Assembly: GCA_963848035.1 (NCBI GenBank)
Contig: CAWKCD010000001.1
Location: 2,170,001-2,234,000, forward strand
Reading direction: 5' to 3'
DNA: 64,000 nt
Source of the DNA: JAVVHH01 sp963848035
GTDB lineage: Bacteria; Pseudomonadota; Alphaproteobacteria; Acetobacterales; Acetobacteraceae
The translations under genes were made by a program, and so were the position numbers. Under the pieces are notes generated by a model, which saw only the letters and a list, made by a program, of their open reading frames with translations, had not been told where the DNA came from and searched no databases. Positions 1-8,543 of this stretch are shown piece by piece (within the stretch, counting starts at the first letter, position 1; each line of letters begins with the position of its first letter).

Positions 1-372
1 CCGCGGCCATGGCGCCGGCTGGTTGAACAGGAAGCCGTGGCAGGTATAGGCGACGCAGGGCACCCCCACGATCCGCGCCGCGAGCCGCGCGATGAAGCCG
101 CTGATCGGCATGTGCGCATGGACCAGGTCCGGCTTCTCGGCCCGCAAGAACCCGATCATCGCCCGCAGCGCCCGCCACTGCGCCACCGGCGACAAGCTCC
201 GCGCCAGCGGCAGCGGATGCACGCGCAAGCCCTCCGCCCGGGCGTCGTCCAGCAGCGGCCCGTCCGCGGAGACGCCGACGACCTCGTGCCCGCGCGCCGC
301 GATCCCCCGCATCAGCGGCAGCAGGAAATGGCGCAGCGAGAAATCCACGTTGGTGACTTCGACGACCTTCAC
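1..372 (-). CDS. Glycosyltransferase (GT4/GT-B type), N-terminal part, cut by window edge
   Basis: The 124 visible codons start at a GTG and read KVVEVTNVDFSLRHFLLPLM, followed by RGHEVVGVSADG and PDLVHAHMPISGFIARLAAR. This is the typical N-terminal Rossmann half of GT-B glycosyltransferases that transfer sugars from nucleotide donors during polysaccharide or lipid glycan assembly. The GTG was chosen because the conserved first beta strand begins straight after it. The C-terminal, donor-binding half lies outside the window, so donor and acceptor cannot be inferred. Confidence 0.8.
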   Translation of the reverse strand, partial: MKVVEVTNVDFSLRHFLLPLMRGIAARGHEVVGVSADGPLLDDARAEGLRVHPLPLARSLSPVAQWRALRAMIGFLRAEKPDLVHAHMPISGFIARLAARIVGVPCVAYTCHGFLFNQPAPWPR

Positions 373-432
373 GCCGGGGTTTGACCCCGCGCCGCCGTCC
401 GAGGCAAGGGGGCCGTTTTGGCCCGATCCGAA

Positions 433-1431
433 CTAGGTGTGAAAGCTGCCCGCCGGCGCGTAGAAGGCGATCCCCTCGGCGGACAGGTCCGGACGATAGG
501 TGCCGGAACCCGGCGTCGTCAGGCCCTGGTATTCGGTCTGGCTGCCGGTCAGGAACTGCGTCCCGTGCGTCGCGTCGAACAGCCGGTAGACCGGGACGTC
601 GCCCGGCTGCTGCGTGCTGTCCTCGTAGAACGTGCTCGACGCTTCGTAGCTCAGATCCGCCCGATAGCTGCCGCTCCCCGGCGTGCTCAGCCCCTGGAAC
701 TCGGCGGTGTTCGCGGTGAAGAAATGCGTGCCGTTGCTCTCGAAAAACCGATAGACCGGAACGGCGCTGGGGTTGGTGGGCGATACGGACCCGAAACCGT
801 TCGTCTCCTGCGACAGATCTTTCCGCGTCGCGATGATCTGCTGCGCTTCGGCGAGGCTCTGCGTGAACAGATGCGTGCCGAACGTGTTGTCGAAGAACCG
901 GTAGACCGGCGAGGCGGCGGCACTCCCGCCGCTGGACGCGGTCGATGGCGGGGTGGGTGTCGGGGTCGGCGTTGCCGTCGGCACGGTGACCACGGTGCTC
1001 GAGACGAGCCCGGCGAAGGTGATGGTCGATCCGGAGATCGCGCTGCTGGAGAGGATCCCGCCCTGGCCGTTGTGGACGGGAAGGGTGCCGCTCGCGGCTT
1101 GCGCCGCGATGAGCATCGGCGACGGTCCGATCAGGATCGACCCGGTCGCCGCATCGTAACCCTCGACATAGAGGGTCAACAGCGAGCCGGCGGCGGGATC
1201 GGAAACATAGAAGTCGACCGAGATCTGATTGCTGGAGTCATCGACCGACTTGATCAGCATTTTCTCGCTCGCGCCGAATACTGCGCCAGTCCCGGCGATG
1301 CTGAGCGCCTTCGTCGTGATTGAATTGATTGCAAACGTTGATAGATCAAAGCTCGCCGAAAGATAGCCGGCCCCATAATACTGGCTATCGACAGAATAAG
1401 TCTTGTTCACGAGGCTGTCGAGGATTGCCAT
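433..1431 (-). CDS. DUF5648 domain protein with Thr/Pro-rich linker
   Basis: A 332-residue protein in two parts. The N-terminal half (about 1-145) is beta-rich and unrecognised. A PTPTPTPP linker (about 150-160) joins it to a C-terminal region where the pattern VYRFF/VYRLF ... GTHLF/GTHFF/GTQFL recurs three times, the hallmark of the DUF5648 repeat found on secreted or surface bacterial proteins. The ATG at 1431 is preferred because AGGGAG sits 8 bases upstream; an in-frame ATG at 1518 would add 29 residues without a good ribosome site. No signal peptide is evident. Function is unknown; a carbohydrate- or surface-binding role is only a guess. Confidence 0.75.
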   Translation of the reverse strand: MAILDSLVNKTYSVDSQYYGAGYLSASFDLSTFAINSITTKALSIAGTGAVFGASEKMLIKSVDDSSNQISVDFYVSDPAAGSLLTLYVEGYDAATGSILIGPSPMLIAAQAASGTLPVHNGQGGILSSSAISGSTITFAGLVSSTVVTVPTATPTPTPTPPSTASSGGSAAASPVYRFFDNTFGTHLFTQSLAEAQQIIATRKDLSQETNGFGSVSPTNPSAVPVYRFFESNGTHFFTANTAEFQGLSTPGSGSYRADLSYEASSTFYEDSTQQPGDVPVYRLFDATHGTQFLTGSQTEYQGLTTPGSGTYRPDLSAEGIAFYAPAGSFHT

Positions 1432-1612
1432 TCTTATGCTCCCTAACGGGGCTACTGCATTCAGCCCACAATCCAAATAGGCACGCCAAGTCTCTCCATA
1501 TGAAACAAAATACACCATAGAGCGGAAAGTTGGGCAACGAAAGATCGCATTGCGTCTTCGTGATTAGTCCGCTTTCGGCATAGTCTTCGCCACTGCGCCC
1601 GGATGTTGGCCG

Positions 1613-2586
1613 CTACAGCGTTTCCGCGAAGTGGCAGGCGACCATATGCCCGTCCACCGGACGGAACTCCGGCCTTTCAGCCGTGCACCGCGCCTGCACG
1701 TACGGGCACCGCGACGCGAACACGCAGCCCGGCGGCGGATTGAGCGGCGACGGCAGCTCGCCCTTCACCGGCGTCGTCGCCTGATGCCGATGCGCCGGGT
1801 CGACCGACGGCGTCGCCGCCAGCAGCACGCGCGTATACGGATGGCGCGGGTGCTGCGAACAACGCCGCCTTCGGCGCCTGCTCCATGGGACGCCCGAGAT
1901 ACATCACCAGCACCTCGTCGGCGATGTGCCGCACCACCGACAAGTCGTGGCTGATGAACAGATAGGCCAGCCGGAACTCGTCCTGCAGATCCATCAGCAG
2001 GTTCAGCACCTGCGCCTGGATCGAGACGTCCAGCGCCGAGACCGGTTCGTCGGCGACCACCACGCGCGGGTTGAGCATCAGCGCGCGGGCGATCGCGATC
2101 CGCTGCCGCTGGCCGCCCGAGAACATGTGCGGATAGCGGCCATACTGGTCCGGCCGCAGTCCGACCTTGGCCATCATGTCCCGCACCGCCTCGCGCCGCG
2201 CCGCCGGGTCGCCGCGGCGGTTGATGGCCAGCGGCTCCTCGAGGATCGCGCCGACCGTCTTGCGCGGGTTGAGCGACCCGTACGGGTTCTGGAACACCAT
2301 CTGCACGCCCAGCCGCAGCCGCCGCCGCTCGGCATCGCCGACATTCTCCGTCGGCTTGCCGTCGAGATGCAGCTCCCCCGAACTCGGCGGCTCGAGCAGC
2401 GTCGCCATCCGCGCCAAGCGTGGACTTGCCGCAGCCGGATTCGCCCACCACCGCCAGCGTCTCGCCATCGCTCAGCGTGAACGACACGCCGTCGACCGCG
2501 CGCACCGTGCCCGAGCCGCGCCCGAACAACCCGCCGCGGACCGCGTAGTGCCGGCGCAGATCGTGCGCTTGCATCGCGTAGGTCAT
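1613..2586 (-). pseudogene. dppF: Dipeptide/oligopeptide ABC transporter ATPase DppF, two frameshifts
   Basis: Second ATPase of the dpp operon. The reading starts MTYAMQAHDLRRHYAVRGG and contains Walker A GESGCGKST, the signature FSGGQRQRIAIARAL, Walker B VVVADEPVSALD and the C-terminal oligopeptide-ABC extension with FASRCPY. The reading frame must change twice. One extra base near 2415 follows Walker A (GKSTL then ARMATLLEPP). One extra base near 1849 precedes the normally RHPYTR-like segment, here followed by VLLAATPSVDP. The 974-base span (3n+2) agrees with two insertions. No nonsense substitution is present, so these may be sequence errors. Its start overlaps the dppD stop by 4 bases. 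Confidence 0.85.
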
Positions 2587-3582
2587 GCCGCCTGCGCCGG
2601 GTAGTTGGTCGGCTGCCCGTTATCGTCGAGCGGGTAGTGGCAGCGCGCCGCGCCGCCGGGCACCGGGTCGAGGCCCGGCCGCTGGCGTACGCACAGTTCG
2701 GTCCGCCACCGGCACCGCGGCGAGAACAGGCAGCCGGCGGGACGGTCGTCGATCCCCGGCACCACGCCCGGGATCGTCGGCAGCCGCGGCCGGCCCAGCG
2801 CGCGTTCCGGCAGCGCGTCCAGCAGCGCCGACGTGTAGGGGTGCCGCGGCGTCGCGAACAGCCGGTCCGTCGGCTGCGTCTCCACGGTCTGCCCGGCATA
2901 CATCACCTGCACCCGGCGCGCCGTCTCCGCCACCACGCCCATGTCGTGCGTGATCAGCACCAGCGCCATCCCGTGCGACGCCTGCAGCGACAGCAGCAGG
3001 TCGAGGATCTGCTTCTGGATCGTGACGTCCAGCGCCGTGGTCGGCTCGTCCGCGATCAGCAGCCGCGGATTGCAGGAGATCGCCATCGCGATCATCACGC
3101 GCTGGTTCATGCCGCCCGAAAGCTGATGCGGGAACGCCCGCGCCCGCCGCGCCGCATCCGGAATCCCCACCTGCTCGAGCAGCTCCACGACCCGCCGCTT
3201 GCGTCTCCCGCTTCGGCACCGCATCATGCGCCCGCAGCGCCTCGGCGATCTGCCAACCCACCGGGTAGCACGGGTTGAGCGACGTCATCGGCTCCTGGAA
3301 GATCATCGCGATGTCCCGCCCGATCAGGCGGCGGCGCTCCCGATCCGACGCCCCAGCAGATCCTGCCCGTCGAACCGCAGCGTATCCGCCGTGACCCGGC
3401 CCGGCGCCGCGATCAGCCCCATCGTCGCCAGCATCGAAACGCGACTTGCCCGACCCGGACTCGCCCACGATGCACAGCACCTCCCCGGCATCGACCTCGA
3501 TGTCGATCCCCTCGACCGCCCGGAACCGCCCGCGGGCGGTCGCGAACTCGACGGCCAGGTTGCGGATTTCGAGCAGCGGCAT
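2583..3582 (-). pseudogene. dppD: Dipeptide/oligopeptide ABC transporter ATPase DppD, three indels
   Basis: First ATPase of the operon. MPLLEIRNLAVEFATARG is followed by GESGSGKS (Walker A), IAMIFQEPMTSLNP (Q-loop), HQLSGGMNQRVMIAMAI (signature), LLIADEPTTALDVTIQ (Walker B) and a C-terminal FSPRCRW cysteine segment. The frame shifts by an insertion near 3437, is restored by a deletion near 3351, and shifts again near 3201 (an extra base before KRRVVELLEQVG). The span of 1000 bases equals 3n+1, matching net one insertion. Each conserved block is present and uncorrupted in some frame. Its ATG overlaps the dppC stop as TGATG, so the genes are translationally coupled. Confidence 0.85.
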
Positions 3583-4489
3583 CAGCGCTTCAACTTCGGA
3601 TCGAGCGCATCGCGCAGGCCATCGCCGAACAGGTTGAACGCCAGCACGGTGATCAGGATCGTCAGCCCCGGGAACGCCAGCACCCACCAGGCCCGCTGAT
3701 AGAACTGGAACGCGCCGGCCAGCATCGTGCCCCATTCCGGCGTCGGCGGCTGCGCGCCCAGGCCCAGGAAGCCCAGCGCCGCCGCATCGAGGATCGCGGT
3801 CGAGAAGCCGAGCGAGGCCTGCACGATCAGCGGCGCCACGCAGTTCGGCAGCACCGTGTCGAACATCAGCCGCAACGTCGACGCCCCCGCGCTGCGCGTC
3901 GCCGTCACGTAATCCCGCGCCAACTCCCCCAGCGCCGCCGCCCGCGTCAGCCGCGTGTAGCCCGGCAGCGTCACGACCACGACCGCCAGCATCGCATTGG
4001 TCAGGCTCGGGCCCAGGATCGCCACGATCACGATCGCCAGCAGCAGGCTCGGGAACACCAGCACGATGTCCATCAGCCCGCATGATGACGATGTCGACGA
4101 TCCCGCCCGCGAACGCCGCCAGCAGCCCCAGCACCGCTGCCCACCAACAGCGCCAGCGTCACCACCACGAACCCGATCAGCAACGACAGCCGCGCGCCGT
4201 AGATCAGCCGCGACAGCATGTCCCGCCCGACATCGTCCGTGCCGAGCGGGAACGACCCGTCACCGCCCTGCCAGACCGGCGGCGTCAGGAAATGCTCGCG
4301 GAACTGCTCGATCGGCGAATGCGGCGCCACCACGTCCGCGAACACGGCCGTGACCACCAGCAGGAACAGCACGACCAGCCCGCCCACCGCGCCGCGGTTC
4401 TCCGCGAAGCTGCGCCAGAACGCGCGGAACGTGCTCGGCAGCGGCGCCGTCTCCGTCGTGACCTGGACGAGGTTCTCCGTGCCGGACAT
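3582..4489 (-). pseudogene. dppC: Dipeptide ABC transporter permease DppC, two frameshifts
   Basis: Inner-membrane permease of the BPD_transp_1 fold. MSGTENLVQVTTETAPLPS leads into the first membrane helix (GGLVVLFLLVVTAVFADVVAPH) and the DppC-type segment FPLGTDDVGRDMLSRLIYGAR. The later part contains the permease EAA-like region and a final LAFNLFGDGLRDALDPKLKR, normal for family C termini. Extra single bases near 4138 and near 4079 split it into three frames; the 908-base span (3n+2) agrees. It begins directly after the dppB stop codon. Confidence 0.85.
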
Positions 4490-5494
4490 CTATTTACGTA
4501 TCCGCGGGTTGAGATAGCCATAAGCCACGTCGACCGTGAGATTGACCAGGATCACCAGCGTCGCCACGATCAGCGTGCCGCCCTGCAGCACCGGGTAATC
4601 GCGCCGCTGGATGCTCTCGATCAGCCAATGCCCCACGCCCGGCCAGGCGAACACCGTCTCGGTCAGGATCGCGCCGCCCAGCAGCGCGCCGACCTGCAAG
4701 CCCAGCACCGTGACCACCGGGATCAGCGCATTGCGCAGCGCATGCACCACCACCACCCGCGACGGCGCCAAGCCCTTCGCCCGCGCCGTGCGGACGTAAT
4801 CCTCGCCCAGCACTTCCAGCATCGAGGACCGCGTCATGCGCGCGATCGTCGCCAGCGGGATCGTGCCCAGCACGATCGTCGGCAGGATCAGATGGCTCAG
4901 CGCCGACCGCACCGCGCCCGCATCGTCCGAATACCAGGAATCGATCAGCATGAAGCCGGACCACGGCTCGACATAGAACTGGTCGCCGATCCGCCCCGAC
5001 ACCGGCGTCCACCCCAGCGTGACCGAGAAGATGAGGATCATCATCAACCCCCACCAGAAGATCGGCATCGACGCGCCCGTCACCGCCCCGCCCATCAGCC
5101 CGTAATCGAGCGGCCGCCCGCGCCGGGTCGCCGCCACCACGCCGAGCGGGATCCCGAGCACCGTCGCGAACAGCAGCGCGCAGCCCGACAGCTCGAGCGT
5201 CGCCGGGAACAGCGTGGTGAACTCGCTCCACACCGGCTCCTTGGTGATGATCGACGTCCCGAGATTGCCGGTCGCGACCTGCTTCTCATAATCGACGAAC
5301 TGCTTCCACAGCGGCTGATCGAGCCCGTACAGATGCCGCATCGCGGCCAGCCGCTCCGGCGGGATGCCCCGCTCCCCGGCCCGCACTTCGATCGGGTCGC
5401 CGGGCACGAGGTGGATCAGCAGGAAACTCAGGAACGTCACCGCGATGAAGGTCGGCACGATCAGGCCGATCCGGCGGACGAGGAACCGGATCAT
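4490..5494 (-). CDS. dppB: Dipeptide ABC transporter permease DppB
   Basis: Intact 334-residue integral membrane permease, the usual DppB length. It opens with MIRFLVRRIGLIVPTFIAVT and LLIHLVPGDPIEV, both typical of DppB/OppB, has six predicted helices, and carries the EAA loop as DYVRTARAKGLAPSRVVVVH, which docks the ATPases. It ends in VAYGYLNPRIRK. With DppC it forms the channel for di- or oligopeptides delivered by the periplasmic binding protein. It is the only dpp gene here without an indel. Confidence 0.93.
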   Translation of the reverse strand: MIRFLVRRIGLIVPTFIAVTFLSFLLIHLVPGDPIEVRAGERGIPPERLAAMRHLYGLDQPLWKQFVDYEKQVATGNLGTSIITKEPVWSEFTTLFPATLELSGCALLFATVLGIPLGVVAATRRGRPLDYGLMGGAVTGASMPIFWWGLMMILIFSVTLGWTPVSGRIGDQFYVEPWSGFMLIDSWYSDDAGAVRSALSHLILPTIVLGTIPLATIARMTRSSMLEVLGEDYVRTARAKGLAPSRVVVVHALRNALIPVVTVLGLQVGALLGGAILTETVFAWPGVGHWLIESIQRRDYPVLQGGTLIVATLVILVNLTVDVAYGYLNPRIRK

Positions 5495-5529
5495 CCGCCT
5501 ACGCCGTCATCACGGCTTGGCGGCCCGGA

Positions 5530-5592
5530 GGCGGCACGGGGTCTCCGTGCCGCCCAGGATTGCCGCGTCCCTCCGCTCCCCGCAATGACGGG
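5530..5592. repeat. REP-like intergenic hairpin element between dppA and dppB
   Basis: A perfect 10-bp stem (5530-5539 with 5545-5554, loop GGTCT) is followed by a segment containing GGATTGCCGCGTCCCTCCGC and GCAATGACGGG. On the opposite strand this reads as the widespread alphaproteobacterial element that begins GTCATTGCG and continues GGAGCG...GGCAATCC. A second copy lies at 50489-50542. Between dppA and dppB it could stabilise or attenuate the operon transcript, keeping binding-protein mRNA in excess over permease. Confidence 0.6.
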
Positions 5593-5601
5593 CTGCGCCC
5601 G

Positions 5602-7201
5602 TCACTTCAGATCGACATGGTCGAACTGATGCCGGCCGAGCGGGCTCATCGTGTAGCCGCTGACGTTCTTGCGCATCGGCATGAACACCACCGAATGCGC
5701 GATCAGGAAATACGGCGCGTCCTGGTGCATGATGACCTGCGCCTTCTCGTAGAGCGGGGTGCGCTCCTCCTGCTTGGACAGTTCGGCGGCCTTGCTGATG
5801 GCGTCGTCGAACTCCTTGTTGCACCACTTGGTCTGGCTGCCGCCGCCGGGCCGGGCGGCGGCGCAGCTGGCGAGGTTGCCGAAGAAGTTGTCGGGATCGC
5901 CGTTGTCGCCGGTCCAGCCCAGCTCGGCCATCATGTGCTCGCCGTTCTGGGCGCGCTTGCGGTACTCGCCCCATTCGTAGCTGACGATCTTCGCCTTGAT
6001 ACCGACCTTGGCGAGGTCGGACTGCATCAGCTCGGCGATGCGCCGCGCATCCGGGTTGTAGGGACGCTGCACCGGCATCGCCCACAGATCGGTCTCGAAG
6101 CCGTCCGGCAGCCCGGCCTCCTTCGAGCAGCTTCTTGGCGTCCTCGGGGTCGTATTTGAAGTCCTGCACCTTGTCGTTGTACGACCACATCGTCGGCGGG
6201 ATCAGGTTCTTCGCCGGCGCGCCGGCGCCTTGGTACACCGCGTCCAGGATCGCCTTCTTGTCGATGGCTTCGTTGATCGCGATCCGCACCCGCACGTCGT
6301 CGAGCGGCTTCTTCTGCACGTTGAACGCGAGATAGCCGATGTTCAGGCCCGGTGCTTCCATGACGTGCAGGTCGGCATTCGCCTTGATCGACTTCAGGTC
6401 CGCCGGGTTCGGATACGGCATGATCTGGCACTCATTGGCCTGCAGCTTGGCCAGCCGGACCGCGGCTTCCTTGTTGATCGAGAACACCAGCGTGTCGATC
6501 GGCGGCTTCGGCCCCCAATAGCCGTCGAACGCGCGATACCGGATCGTCGCGTCCTTCTGATACTGCAGCAGCGAATACGGGCCCGAGCCGATCGGGTCCT
6601 GGTCGATCAGCTCCGGCTTGCCCATCTTGAGCATCGCGTCGGCATATTCGGCCGACATGATCGAGGCGAAATCCATCGCCAGGTCGGCCAGGAACGGCGC
6701 GTTCGGCTTGGTCAGCACGAATTTCACCGTGTGGTCGTCCACCTTCTCGATCGACGACAGCAGCTTCGGCATGCCCATGTCGCCGAAATACGAATAGTCG
6801 CCGCCGACCTTGTGGTAGGGATTGCTCTCCTTCCACTGCCGCTCGAACGTGAAGATGATGTCGTCGGCGGTCACGCCGCGCGTCGGCTTGAAGTTCTTGT
6901 TGGACTGCCACTTGGCGTTGGTCCGCAGATGGAAGGTGTAGGTCTTGCCGTCTTCGCTGATGTCCCACTTCTCGGCCAGACCCGGCTCGATCTCGGTCGT
7001 CCCCGGCTTGAACTGGACGATCGTGTTGTAGATCGGCGCGTTCGCGTCGAACGTGGTGCCGGTGGTGTTCAGCATCGGGCTGAAATTCTCGGGCGAGCCC
7101 TCCGAGCAATACACCAGCGTCTTGGCCTGCGCGGCCGACGCGAGGGCGGCGAGAATGGTGCCTGCGACGAGCGCGGCGCGCACGGATCTCTTGTGCAACA
7201 T
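5602..7201 (-). pseudogene. dppA: Dipeptide ABC transporter substrate-binding protein DppA, one frameshift
   Basis: Periplasmic SBP_bac_5 protein. A Sec signal peptide (VRAALVAGTILAALASAAQA) precedes KTLVYCSEGSPENFSPMLNT, the DppA N terminus; EPGLAEKWDISEDGKTYTFH and DPIGSGPYSLL are family blocks. One extra base near 6122 changes frame after KKLLE; the rest (VQRPYNPDARRIAELMQSDL to MRKNVSGYTMSPLGRHQFD) continues in another frame. The 1600-base span is 3n+1. The ATG at 7201 has GAGG upstream. It is the first gene of the leftward dpp operon, divergent from the small secreted protein at 7330. Confidence 0.87.
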
Positions 7202-7329
7202 GGTTCGGGACCTCTTCGGAGACGGTGCGCCACTCAACCCGATTTTCCCTGCGCCTGCAAAGGCTCGGCTGGGCTGATCGACCCGGCCGTGCGATGCTGG
7301 CCACGTCAATCCTCCGGAGGTAAATCGGT

Positions 7330-7584
7330 ATGCGCCGCTTCGCAATCCTCGTCGCGTCCGCCCTCGCGATCGCCGCCCCGCTCACGCAGGCCGCCGCCGC
7401 CAATATGTGCAAGACCGAAACGCTGAGCTGTGCCACCACGATGCCGATCGGCGGCTATTGCGAGTGCACCGCCCGCGGCAAGACCGAGGACGGCACCGTC
7501 GCCGACCGTCCCACGCAGGGCCGCCGCACCAACGCCACCGCCGGCGGCTGCGGCGCCCACCCGAACGCGCCCGGCTGCCGCTGA
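7330..7584 (+). CDS. Small secreted cysteine-containing protein
   Basis: An 84-residue protein preceded by a strong CCGGAGG site 9 bases from the ATG. Residues 1-24 form a signal peptide (MRRFAILVASALAIAAPLTQ then AAAA). The mature part of about 60 residues holds six cysteines: one in the NMCKTE opening, then SCATT, YCECT with two, GGCGAH and PGCR. I do not recognise a family. The even number of cysteines suggests disulfide bonds in the periplasm, which is inference. A perfect hairpin terminator follows the stop. Confidence 0.7.
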   Translation: MRRFAILVASALAIAAPLTQAAAANMCKTETLSCATTMPIGGYCECTARGKTEDGTVADRPTQGRRTNATAGGCGAHPNAPGCR

Positions 7585-7598
7585 ACCAACCGGGCGGG

Positions 7599-7627
7599 CA
7601 AGAGCCGGCGTCGACCGCCGGCTCTTG
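7599..7627. terminator. Perfect 12-bp hairpin terminator
   Basis: CAAGAGCCGGCG (7599-7610), loop TCGAC, then its exact complement (7616-7627). It sits 15 bases after the stop of the small secreted protein and about 100 bases downstream of the enoyl-CoA hydratase stop on the other strand, so it can serve both. No run of T follows, so termination strength is uncertain. Confidence 0.6.
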
Positions 7628-7726
7628 CCGCTTGGCGCTGCTACTCCAAGGTCGGCCTCGTTGTGAGGTCAGGAAAACGTTAATCAGTGGTTTCGGACGG
7701 TTCAACCGGATCGCTCGGGTCGCCGA

Positions 7727-8530
7727 TCAGCGCCCCTGGAATGACGGCTGGCGCTTCTCCATGAATGCCCGCCGGCCCTCCTTGTAGTCCTCGCTCGCGA
7801 AACAGCGCGCGACCGCCGCCTCGCATCGCGCGATGTCGGCCTCCGCGCCGCGCACCAGCTCGCCGACCGTCACCTTCAGCGCGCCCAGCGTCAACGGCGC
7901 ATTCCCCGCGATCCGCGTGAGCTGCTCGGCGACGAAGGCGTCGAACCCCGCCTCCGGCACCACCCGGTTGACGAACCCCATCCGCTCCGCCTCGTCGGCC
8001 GTGAAGTGCCGCGCGGTGTAGAAGATCTCCTTGGTGTACGCCGGCCCGACGATGTCCATCAGCGTCTTGACCCCCGGATGCGCATAGCCCAGCCCGAGCC
8101 GCCCCGCCGGCACGCCGAACTTCGACGCGTCGGTGGCGAACCGCAGGTCGCACGTCGCCGCGATCCCTAGTCCGCCGCCGATGCACCAGCCGCGGATCAC
8201 GGCCACCGTCGGCTTGGACACGTTCTTCAGCGCCGCCGAAGCCGCCGCCGAGATTCCGTCGTAATGCGCGATGTTCTCCGCGTTCGAACGCTGCTGCTCG
8301 AACTGCGAGATATCGGCCCCCGACACGAAGGCTTTCCCGCCCTCGCCCGCGAGCGCGATCACTCGGATCGCCGGGTCCGCCTCGAAATGCCCAAGGATCC
8401 GAGGCACCGCCTCCCACATGTCCAGGCTCACGGCGTTGCGCCGCGCCGGATTGTTGAAGATCATCCAGCCGACCGGCCCCTCGATCCTGGCGATCATGCG
8501 TGACGTCCCGGCGTCGATCATTCCGTCCAT
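7727..8530 (-). CDS. Enoyl-CoA hydratase/isomerase family protein
   Basis: A 267-residue crotonase-fold enzyme. The oxyanion-hole blocks are GKAFVSGADISQFEQQ (near residue 65-80) and RGWCIGGGLGIAATCDLRFA (near 110-130). PAGRLGLGYAHPGVKTLMDI and the C-terminal KEGRRAFMEKRQPSFQGR are typical of hydratases that close the active site with a C-terminal helix. Such enzymes hydrate or isomerise acyl-CoA thioesters in beta-oxidation or related degradation; the substrate is not clear. The start has AGGAGGAG upstream. The MFS pump gene ends 13 bases upstream, probably in the same transcript. Confidence 0.88.
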   Translation of the reverse strand: MDGMIDAGTSRMIARIEGPVGWMIFNNPARRNAVSLDMWEAVPRILGHFEADPAIRVIALAGEGGKAFVSGADISQFEQQRSNAENIAHYDGISAAASAALKNVSKPTVAVIRGWCIGGGLGIAATCDLRFATDASKFGVPAGRLGLGYAHPGVKTLMDIVGPAYTKEIFYTARHFTADEAERMGFVNRVVPEAGFDAFVAEQLTRIAGNAPLTLGALKVTVGELVRGAEADIARCEAAVARCFASEDYKEGRRAFMEKRQPSFQGR

Positions 8531-8543
8531 GGTTTCTCTCCTC

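Noticed and set aside
4082..5629. Long open frame on the + strand opposite dppB and dppC (515 codons)
   Set aside because: Composed almost wholly of Arg, His, Pro, Gln and Asp, a mirror of high-GC coding on the other strand, which carries the clear DppB/DppC motifs.
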